Shown here: piece after piece, positions 1-7,683 of the stretch
How positions within the stretch are numbered: position 1 is the first letter of the stretch
How the letters are laid out: the number at the start of each line of letters is the position of its first letter
Source: Dermatophilaceae bacterium
GTDB taxonomy: Bacteria; Actinomycetota; Actinomycetes; Actinomycetales; Dermatophilaceae
Direction: 5' to 3'
Assembly: GCA_013361975.1 (NCBI GenBank)
Contig: JABFXB010000120.1
Location: 1-7,683, forward strand
Length of the DNA: 7,683 bases
Notes under the pieces: model-generated
Told to the model about the DNA's origin: nothing
The model's input: the letters and a program-made list of their open reading frames with translations, nothing else
The model's database searches: none
Made by a program: the position numbers and the translations under genes

Positions 1-3084
<3,084 letters not shown>

Positions 3085-3105
3085 GATGTCAGACGCATCC
3101 GCCAG

Positions 3106-3111
3106 AGGAGG
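3106..3111 (+). promoter_or_regulatory. Ribosome binding site of the lipoprotein gene
   Basis: A perfect AGGAGG lies 6 bases upstream of the GTG at 3118. It fixes that start, which also gives a complete lipoprotein signal peptide. It is the strongest Shine-Dalgarno sequence in the window. Confidence 0.85.
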
Positions 3112-3117
3112 AAATCA

Positions 3118-3690
3118 GTGAAGGCTTGGTCCGCCACCCCCGCCAGGCGCGTCGCCGTCGTCGGCATCGCCGCACTCGGTGCCGTGTCGCTGCTCGGCGG
3201 ATGCGGCTTCGAGACGCGCCAGCAGGCCGCTGCCGTCGTCAACGGCGAGGTCATCCACGAGTCCGACGTGCGTGAGACGTTCGACCAGCTCAAGGCCGCC
3301 AAGCTCGACTTCGCCGAGAACATCGTCGTCACGGCCCTCGTCGCCGCGCCGCTGCTCAAGAGCGCCGTCGCGAAGTCGGGCAGCTGGAAGCCCGACGAGA
3401 CCTACGCGTCGGTCATCGCCTCGATCCCCGGCGCCACCGACACGACGAAGGAGTTCGTCGAGGCGGTCGCCCTCATCCAGTCGCAGAAGATGACGCCTGC
3501 CGACGTCGCCGCCTACCGGGCCGACCTCAGACAAGCCGACATCTCGATCAACCCGAAGTACGGCTCGGTCGTGCAGTCCGACCAGGGACCGGTGTACTTC
3601 ACCATCGGCCAGACGACGCCCAACTGGCTCAAGCCCGAGTCGAACCCGGCTCCTGCCGGGGCCGGCGCCACGGGCACCCCGGGCCAGTAG
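3118..3690 (+). CDS. SurA N-terminal-like lipoprotein lacking a PPIase domain
   Basis: A 190-residue protein with a lipoprotein signal peptide: positive residues at K2, R10 and R11, a hydrophobic stretch at about 12-27, and a lipobox LGGC with C29 as the predicted lipidated cysteine. After cleavage it would be anchored to the outer face of the membrane. Residues 37-51 (AAAVVNGEVIHESDV) carry the signature of the SurA/PrsA N-terminal chaperone domain, followed by a mostly helical stretch to about 140. There is no parvulin-type isomerase domain, which full-length SurA and PrsA have, so catalysis of prolyl isomerisation is not expected. The last 20 or so residues are rich in Pro, Gly and Ala. 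The start is set by AGGAGG six bases upstream. The gene begins 33 bases after mfd and ends 22 bases before mazG, suggesting an operon. A role in folding or holding exported proteins is inference; the substrate is unknown. Confidence 0.85.
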   Translation: MKAWSATPARRVAVVGIAALGAVSLLGGCGFETRQQAAAVVNGEVIHESDVRETFDQLKAAKLDFAENIVVTALVAAPLLKSAVAKSGSWKPDETYASVIASIPGATDTTKEFVEAVALIQSQKMTPADVAAYRADLRQADISINPKYGSVVQSDQGPVYFTIGQTTPNWLKPESNPAPAGAGATGTPGQ

Positions 3691-3712
3691 TCCCGCCCCC
3701 CTTCGCGACGCC

Positions 3713-4705
3713 GTGCCCGGTCGCCTCGTCCTGCTCGTCACGACGCCCCGCATCGCGCCGGGGCTGCTGACGCGCGAGGCGTGGACCAGCCTCGAGCAGG
3801 CGTATGCCGTCTGGGGCCGACCGGACGAGCCCCAGGTCGCGGCGCTCGTCGAGGCCGGGGTCGAGGTGCAGGAGCGCGAGGAGGGCCACCCGGCCGACCT
3901 CGCGCGCGACCTCGTGCGGGCCGCCGAGGCGGGCGACGTCGTCTGGGTGGGCTCCTCCGACGGCGACCCCGGGCTCAGCGACGCCGTCGCCGTGGAGGTG
4001 ACCCGGCTCCCGGAGCCACCCGACGTCGAGCTGCTCATCGGGTCGTTCGACGTGCCCGGGGCCCGCCTGCTCGACGTCGTCGCCGTCATGGACCGGCTCC
4101 GGTCACCCGGTGGGTGCCCCTGGGACGCCGAGCAGACGCACGCCTCCCTCGTGCCCTACCTGCTCGAGGAGGCGCACGAGGCGATCGAGGCCATCGAGAG
4201 CGGCGACCCCGCCCACATGCAGGAGGAGCTCGGGGACCTGCTGCTGCAGGTGGCCTTCCAGTCCCGCGTCGCCGAGGAGCACCCGACCGAGCCGTTCGGC
4301 ATCGACGACGTCGCGGGTGGTCTCGTCGACAAGCTCGTGCGCCGCCACCCCCACGTCTTCGCCGACGTCGAGGCCGACACCGCCGACGCGGTCGCCACCA
4401 ACTGGGAGTCGATCAAGGCCGCCGAGAAGCAGCACCGCACGCACCCCGTCGAGGGCGTGCCGCACTCGCTGCCGGCGCTGGCGCGTGCCGAGAAGTACGT
4501 CTCGCGCCTGCACAAGGCCGGCCGTGACGACCTCGTCGACGCCGCCGTCGCCACGGGTGACCTCGGCGCGGAGCTGCTCGCCGTCGTGCGCCGCGCCCGC
4601 TCCGAGGGCGTCGACGCCGAGGCCGCGCTGCGCGAGACGCTGCGCGCCCTCGCCGCGGCCAGCGAGGCGGTGGCCGGGCCGGAGGACCGCGCCCCGGGCG
4701 CCTGA
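3713..4705 (+). CDS. mazG: Nucleoside triphosphate pyrophosphohydrolase MazG, actinobacterial type
   Basis: MazG hydrolyses NTPs/dNTPs to the monophosphate and pyrophosphate, cleaning the nucleotide pool and, in some bacteria, affecting the stringent response. The protein has 330 residues. The catalytic MazG domain begins at about 117: VMDRLRSPGGCPWD (125-138), the metal-binding EExxE at E152, E153 and E156, and ExxD at E172 and D175, then KLVRRHPHVF (207-216). A second domain follows (about 255-322), in which GAELLAVVRRA sits where the second MazG repeat of E. coli has its acidic helix; the acidic motif is gone. The first 115 residues have no catalytic motif I can name, but GDVVWVGSSDGDPGLSDAV (74-92) resembles a decayed tetrapyrrole-methylase domain as in YabN-type MazG fusions (inference). 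The GTG at 3713 is the chosen start; no good Shine-Dalgarno precedes it, so translational coupling to the lipoprotein gene 22 bases upstream is likely. The single-domain activity call is firm; the N-terminal origin is tentative. Confidence 0.93.
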   Translation: MPGRLVLLVTTPRIAPGLLTREAWTSLEQAYAVWGRPDEPQVAALVEAGVEVQEREEGHPADLARDLVRAAEAGDVVWVGSSDGDPGLSDAVAVEVTRLPEPPDVELLIGSFDVPGARLLDVVAVMDRLRSPGGCPWDAEQTHASLVPYLLEEAHEAIEAIESGDPAHMQEELGDLLLQVAFQSRVAEEHPTEPFGIDDVAGGLVDKLVRRHPHVFADVEADTADAVATNWESIKAAEKQHRTHPVEGVPHSLPALARAEKYVSRLHKAGRDDLVDAAVATGDLGAELLAVVRRARSEGVDAEAALRETLRALAAASEAVAGPEDRAPGA

Positions 4706-4715
4706 CCGGGCAAGA

Positions 4716-4740
4716 CGGCATACGGCATACGGCATACGGC
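4716..4740. repeat. Tandem repeat of CGGCATA, 3.6 copies
   Basis: Three perfect 7-bp units (4716-4722, 4723-4729, 4730-4736) and a partial CGGC lie 10 bases after the mazG stop codon. The unit is not a multiple of three and lies outside genes. Read on the minus strand, each junction spells CGTATGCCG, a word found at three other places in the window. A CCCGGG-A-CCCGGG doublet follows at 4741-4753. Confidence 0.9.
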
Positions 4741-4765
4741 CCCGGGACCCGGGCGTCCGGCGTGA

Positions 4766-4811
4766 CGGAGGGGGGCCGCGTCGACCGGTTGAAGCGACGC
4801 GACCCCCTCCG
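4766..4811. terminator. Probable bidirectional terminator between convergent mazG and the sugar transferase gene
   Basis: A long imperfect inverted repeat: CGGAGGGGG (4766-4774) pairs with CCCCCTCCG (4803-4811), and GCGTCG (4778-4783) pairs with CGACGC (4795-4800). A small asymmetric internal bulge separates the two helices, and the loop is 11 bases (4784-4794). It sits 60 bases after the mazG stop and 21 bases beyond the stop of the minus-strand gene, the expected place for a shared terminator. There is no T-tract on either side, which is common for hairpin terminators in high-GC actinobacteria. Function is inferred from position and stem strength. Confidence 0.7.
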
Positions 4812-4832
4812 GGTCCGTGTGTGGGAACGCGG

Positions 4833-6326
4833 TCAGTAGGCGCCGCGGGCCCGCACGACCGCGTGGACGGTCTTGGCCAGGATCGACAGGTCCTGCACGA
4901 GCGACCAGTTGTCGACGTAGTAGAGGTCGAGCCGCACGGTGTCCTCCCACGAGAGGTCGCTGCGCCCCGAGACCTGCCACAGGCCGGTCACGCCCGGGCG
5001 CACGTGCAGGCGTCGCTGGACGTCCGGCACGTAGCGGCGCACCTCGGCGGGCAGCGCCGGCCGGGGGCCGACGAGGCTCATGTCGCCGTTCACGACGTTG
5101 ATCAGCTGCGGCAGCTCGTCGATCGAGAGGCGGCGCATCACCGCGCCGACCCTCGTGACTCGCGGGTCGCGCGCCACCTTGAAGAGCACGCCGTCGCTGT
5201 TCTGGTTGAGGTGCGTGATGCCGGGCAGCTGCGCCTCGGCGTCGACGACCATGCTGCGGAACTTGAGGCACTCGAAGAGCTCCCCGTCGCGGCCCACGCG
5301 GGTCTGCCGGAAGAGCACCGGCCCGCCGTCCTGCAGCTTGGTGGCGACGGCGAACAGGAGCATGACGGGCGCGGCGAGCAGCAGCAGGGCCGTCGCGCCG
5401 AGGAGGTCGAAGGCGCGCTTGAGGCCCCGCGAGGCGCCGAGGCTCTGGGGCTGCTCCACGTGCACGAGGGGCAGGCCGCCCACCGGCCGCATCGCGATGC
5501 GGCCCGTCGAGATGTCGCTGAGACTCGGCACCACGGCCATCTGCACGTGGTGTCCCTCGAGGTCCCAGGCGATGCGTCGGAAGTCGACGGCGGACGGGAA
5601 GGCGCCCTCGGTGAAGACGACCATGTCGGCCCGCTCGGCGAGCACCGACTCGGCGGCGTGGTTCGTCGTGCCGACCACGGGCACGCCGCGCGGCGTGGCC
5701 CGGACCGGCTGCGACGACGGGACGAGGGCGCCGACGATGCGGAAGCCCAGCCAGGCCTCGCGCTCGAGCACCGCGGCGACGTCGTCGACGTGCGCCACCG
5801 AGCCCGAGATGAGCACGCGGGTCAGCAGGTGCCCGCGGGCGTGGGCGTGGTGGACGAGGCGCCGGGCGTACCAGCGCCACACCAGCACCGTCGGCACCCC
5901 GATCGCGAAGATCAGCACGAAGAAGCCTCGTGAGAGGTTGAACTTCGTGAGGTAGCTGAGGATGCCGATCGCCCCGGCGGTGAGGCCGGCGGCGCTGCAC
6001 ACGCGGGCGTACTCGATGGTGCCGACGCCGTGGTGGCTGCTCCGGTAGGTGCCGGTGAGCAGGTTGGCCAGCATCCAGGCGGCCACGATCCACAGACCCA
6101 CCGACTGGGCGACCTGGTTGACGTCGTTGGCGACGTCGAAGACCTCGAGCCCGGTGCGGCCGATGGCGGCCAGCGCCGTGGCAGCCGTGATGATCACCAG
6201 ATCACCCCCGGCGATCCCCAGCTGCAGCAGACGCTGGCCGCGGCTCCTCTCGCTGTGAGGCTGCGTCACCGGACGCGCACTCACATCGAGCAGAACTACC
6301 CCCGCTTCGCGCATGGGCTGACCCAT
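4833..6326 (-). CDS. Exopolysaccharide-type polyprenyl glycosylphosphotransferase (initiating sugar transferase)
   Basis: A membrane enzyme of the WbaP/CpsE type that moves a sugar-1-phosphate from a nucleotide sugar to undecaprenyl phosphate, the first step of an exopolysaccharide, capsule or cell-wall glycan. It has 497 residues, the usual length. Order: a polar N-terminus (1-33); four predicted membrane segments (about 36-54, 75-92, 107-126, 133-150); a cytoplasmic Rossmann-like domain (about 168-295, with VLISGS at 171-176); and a fifth hydrophobic segment (305-328) leading into the bacterial sugar transferase domain. That domain shows GPVLFRQTRVG (335-345), FECLKFRSM (351-359), the catalytic Asp-Glu pair D403-E404 in SIDELPQL, NGDMSLVGPRP (413-423) and RPGVTGLWQVSGR (443-455). 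The sugar is not readable from sequence. The ATG at 6326 was chosen; ATG at 6314 is an alternative and neither has a strong Shine-Dalgarno (a G-rich run lies 9-15 bases before the first). It stands alone on the minus strand, with no other polysaccharide gene in view. Confidence 0.94.
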   Translation of the reverse strand: MGQPMREAGVVLLDVSARPVTQPHSERSRGQRLLQLGIAGGDLVIITAATALAAIGRTGLEVFDVANDVNQVAQSVGLWIVAAWMLANLLTGTYRSSHHGVGTIEYARVCSAAGLTAGAIGILSYLTKFNLSRGFFVLIFAIGVPTVLVWRWYARRLVHHAHARGHLLTRVLISGSVAHVDDVAAVLEREAWLGFRIVGALVPSSQPVRATPRGVPVVGTTNHAAESVLAERADMVVFTEGAFPSAVDFRRIAWDLEGHHVQMAVVPSLSDISTGRIAMRPVGGLPLVHVEQPQSLGASRGLKRAFDLLGATALLLLAAPVMLLFAVATKLQDGGPVLFRQTRVGRDGELFECLKFRSMVVDAEAQLPGITHLNQNSDGVLFKVARDPRVTRVGAVMRRLSIDELPQLINVVNGDMSLVGPRPALPAEVRRYVPDVQRRLHVRPGVTGLWQVSGRSDLSWEDTVRLDLYYVDNWSLVQDLSILAKTVHAVVRARGAY

Positions 6327-6343
6327 GACAACACCCCACCCCC

Positions 6344-6359
6344 GGCACCCCTCGGTGCC
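6344..6359 (-). promoter_or_regulatory. Short hairpin in the leader of the sugar transferase gene
   Basis: GGCACC (6344-6349) and GGTGCC (6354-6359) form a perfect 6-bp stem with a 4-base loop. It lies 17 bases upstream of the transferase ATG and next to its G-rich putative ribosome binding area, so folding in the mRNA could limit initiation. It might equally be a small operator or chance, since six-base stems are common in GC-rich DNA. Confidence 0.3.
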
Positions 6360-6569
6360 CTAGCCACGTAGAGCTCCACCCCCCCGGATGGTTATTTGGA
6401 GTATGCCCCGCTCCGGTCAGCAATTGGTAAGGAAAGGGTAAAAAACTTTGGACTGTCCCATGTGTGGCTTTGCTGCCGGCATGAGTGCCCTCGCGCCGTG
6501 CTGCTGCGGTCGGCGACGGCTACCCGCCCGTATGCCGGGTCGCTCCGGCCGGGGCCCGACGGCACGGGC

Positions 6570-6575
6570 TACGCT
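6570..6575 (+). promoter_or_regulatory. Candidate -10 element for eno
   Basis: TACGCT within GGGCTACGCTCG matches the TAnnnT pattern of actinobacterial -10 elements. Transcription would start near 6582, leaving a leader of about 175 bases with the tandem repeat and hairpin described below. No recognisable -35 lies at the usual distance. The A/T-rich island further upstream is an alternative promoter location. Confidence 0.3.
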
Positions 6576-6649
6576 CGATCCCGACACCTGTGCTCGGGGT
6601 GTGAACGGCCCGCAACGTCGCGTCTCGCTCGCACCAGCCGAAGACCACC

Positions 6650-6680
6650 GAGCACCCGATGAGCACCTGATGAGCACCCG
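6650..6680 (+). repeat. 11-bp tandem repeat in the eno leader
   Basis: GAGCACCCGAT (6650-6660), GAGCACCTGAT (6661-6671) and GAGCACCCG (6672-6680) form 2.8 copies differing at one base. The unit contains ATGAGCACC, so the repeat creates two ATG codons. The first (6659) opens a three-codon frame ending in TGA at 6668-6670, which overlaps the second ATG (6670). That second ATG is in frame with eno. Confidence 0.85.
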
Positions 6681-6710
6681 GACCCATCCACCCACCGTTC
6701 GTTCGACATG

Positions 6711-6726
6711 GCCGGGCCTGCCCGGC
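6711..6726 (+). promoter_or_regulatory. GC hairpin just upstream of the eno ribosome binding site
   Basis: GCCGGGC (6711-6717), CT, GCCCGGC (6720-6726): a perfect 7-bp inverted repeat. The 2-base loop probably opens to 4. It ends 20 bases before the AGGAG of eno. There is no T-tract, and being in a leader it could act as an mRNA 5' structure, a protein-binding dyad or an attenuator-like element. Function is unproven. Confidence 0.5.
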
Positions 6727-6746
6727 ATCACGAGCAGCACCAGCAC

Positions 6747-6753
6747 AGGAGAG
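6747..6753 (+). promoter_or_regulatory. Ribosome binding site of eno
   Basis: AGGAGAG, with AGGAG 5 bases before the GTG at 6757. It decides the start: the in-frame ATG at 6670 has no Shine-Dalgarno and would add 29 residues that enolases do not have. Confidence 0.85.
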
Positions 6754-6756
6754 CCA

Positions 6757-7683
6757 GTGGCCAGCATTGAGGAGATTGGCGCCCGCGAGATCCTGGACTC
6801 GCGAGGCAACCCCACCGTCGAGGTCGAGATCCGTCTCGACGACGGCACGTTCGCCCGCGCGGCCGTCCCGTCCGGCGCGTCCACCGGGGCCTTCGAGGCG
6901 TCCGAGCGCCGCGACGGCGACAAGGGCCGCTACCTCGGCAAGGGCGTCGAGCAGGCCGTCGACGCCGTGATCGAGGAGATCAACCCGCGGCTCGTCGGCT
7001 TCGACGCGAGCGAGCAGCGGCTCATCGACGCCGAGATGCTCGCGCTCGACGGCTCGGCCAACAAGGAGACGCTGGGCGCCAACGCGATCCTCGGCGTCTC
7101 GCTCGCCGTGGCGCACGCCGCCGCCGAGTCGGCCGGCCTGCCGCTCTTCCGCTACGTCGGCGGCCCGAACGCCCACGTCCTTCCCGTCCCGATGATGAAC
7201 ATCCTCAACGGTGGGTCGCACGCCGACTCCAACGTCGACATCCAGGAGTTCATGATCGCCCCCGTCGGCGCGCCGACCTTCCGTGAGGCGCTGCGCTGGG
7301 GCACCGAGGTCTACCACGCGCTCAAGAAGGTGCTGAGCGAGCGCGGCCTCGCCACCGGCCTCGGCGACGAGGGCGGCTTCGCGCCCGACCTCGAGTCCAA
7401 CCGTGCCGCCCTCGACCTCATCCTCGAGGCGATCAAGGCCGCCGGCTACGAGCCCGGTCGCGACATCGCCCTCGCCCTCGACGTCGCGGCGTCCGAGTTC
7501 TTCGAGGAGGGCTCGTACGCCTTCGAGGGCGCCAAGAAGTCGGCCGACGAGATGGTCGCCTACTACGCCGAGCTCGTCGACGCGTACCCCCTCGTCTCGA
7601 TCGAGGACCCCCTCAACGAGGAGGACTGGGACGGCTGGAAGTCCATGACCGACCTGCTCGGCACCAAGGTGCAGCTCGTCGGC
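6757..7683 (+). CDS. eno: Enolase (2-phosphoglycerate dehydratase), 3'-truncated by the window edge
   Basis: Enolase interconverts 2-phosphoglycerate and phosphoenolpyruvate in glycolysis and gluconeogenesis; it is a cytoplasmic, magnesium-dependent enzyme. The first 309 codons are present out of the usual 425 or so, with no stop before the window ends. The N-terminus VASIEEIGAREILDSRGNPT is the standard family opening. The mobile metal loop SGASTG (39-44) supplies S42; H155 lies in GGSHA; E164 is in QEFM; E205 in GDEGG is the general acid/base partner; D242 (ALDVA) and E283 (SIEDP) are magnesium ligands. The third magnesium aspartate and the catalytic lysine would lie beyond the edge. The GTG start is supported by AGGAG at 5 bases' distance and by the family's N-terminus, despite an in-frame ATG 87 bases upstream. 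In related genomes eno is followed by a small FtsB-like division gene, which cannot be seen here. Confidence 0.98.
   Translation, partial: MASIEEIGAREILDSRGNPTVEVEIRLDDGTFARAAVPSGASTGAFEASERRDGDKGRYLGKGVEQAVDAVIEEINPRLVGFDASEQRLIDAEMLALDGSANKETLGANAILGVSLAVAHAAAESAGLPLFRYVGGPNAHVLPVPMMNILNGGSHADSNVDIQEFMIAPVGAPTFREALRWGTEVYHALKKVLSERGLATGLGDEGGFAPDLESNRAALDLILEAIKAAGYEPGRDIALALDVAASEFFEEGSYAFEGAKKSADEMVAYYAELVDAYPLVSIEDPLNEEDWDGWKSMTDLLGTKVQLVG

Larger units (their letters stand above)
6327..6756. other. 430-base divergent intergenic region with an A/T-rich island
   Basis: The region separates the minus-strand sugar transferase from plus-strand eno and must hold the promoters of both. The stretch at about 6389-6460 is far richer in A/T than anything else here: only 10 of the 30 bases 6421-6450 are G or C, including a run of six A at 6440-6445 when the preceding TA is counted. 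GGAC-T-GTCC (6450-6458) is a small perfect dyad beside it. On the minus strand CATACT (6405-6400) could be a -10 for the transferase, with TTACCA (6430-6425) as a -35 at a rather long 19-base spacing. Reading frames through this area give arginine-, serine- and proline-rich translations with no family motif, so I see no gene here. Confidence 0.7.

Noticed and set aside
3115..4089. 324-codon minus-strand frame opposite the lipoprotein gene and the start of mazG
   Set aside because: It covers two well-supported plus-strand genes and has no family resemblance.
4110..5933. 607-codon plus-strand frame running from mazG across the sugar transferase gene
   Set aside because: It overlaps the true mazG frame and is then antisense to the transferase; the translation has no domain and is compositionally extreme.
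4156..6093. 645-codon minus-strand frame overlapping both the transferase and mazG
   Set aside because: It runs out of frame through the transferase and then antisense through mazG, and shows no motif.
6396..6662. 88-codon plus-strand frame in the intergenic region, and 168-codon minus-strand frame at 6417-6923
   Set aside because: No Shine-Dalgarno, no recognisable motif and poor codon pattern; the second is partly antisense to eno.
4706..6756. Idea that the sugar transferase sits on a mobile element
   Set aside because: I saw no transposase, integrase, flanking target duplication or terminal inverted repeats, and its base composition and codons match the neighbours.
6327..6756. SOS (LexA) box near eno or the transferase
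   Set aside because: The GTTC-containing stretch at 6697-6706 lacks the GAACnnnnGTTC partner half, so no LexA site is supported.
6520..7317. 265-codon minus-strand frame antisense to eno
   Set aside because: A typical antisense shadow of a GC-rich gene; its Val/Asp/Gly/Arg-rich translation mirrors eno codons.

Overview
The window comes from a high-GC actinobacterium. GC is roughly 70%, nearly every codon ends in G or C, and GTG starts occur with purine-rich ribosome binding sites. The gene set mfd / SurA-like lipoprotein / mazG / eno belongs to a housekeeping neighbourhood conserved across Actinomycetota. The codon style and protein sequences would fit the Micrococcales (for example an Intrasporangiaceae/Dermatophilaceae relative), but that family-level guess is weak.

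Layout: (1) 1-3084, plus strand: most of mfd, the transcription-repair coupling factor, cut at its 5' end by the window edge. (2) 3118-3690, plus: a small predicted lipoprotein with a SurA-type N-terminal region and no isomerase domain, with a possible promoter overlapping the mfd stop codon. (3) 3713-4705, plus: mazG, 22 bases after the lipoprotein gene and probably co-transcribed with it. (4) 4706-4832: a short convergent intergenic stretch with a 7-bp tandem repeat and a strong hairpin that could terminate transcription from both sides. (5) 4833-6326, minus: a polytopic undecaprenyl-phosphate sugar-phosphate transferase that starts exopolysaccharide or cell-surface glycan synthesis. (6) 6327-6756: a 430-base divergent intergenic region with a strikingly A/T-rich island, an 11-bp tandem repeat, a GC hairpin and the eno ribosome binding site. 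(7) 6757-7683, plus: the first 309 codons of eno (enolase), cut by the right edge.

How the genes relate: Mfd (rescue of stalled RNA polymerase and recruitment of UvrA) and MazG (hydrolysis of aberrant or surplus NTPs) both serve nucleic-acid quality control. Eno is central glycolysis. The lipoprotein is probably a cell-envelope factor. The minus-strand sugar transferase is the outsider: it lies between mazG and eno, where Mycobacterium tuberculosis has lpqU in the same orientation as its neighbours. I see no mobile-element remains around it.

I found no defence system, CRISPR array, tRNA/rRNA gene, transposase or clear undescribed system. The most interesting signals are small: a CG-flanked word, CGTATGCCG, recurring at four separate places including a tandem cluster; the insertion of the glycosyltransferase into a conserved gene order; the decayed halves of MazG; and the structured leader of eno.
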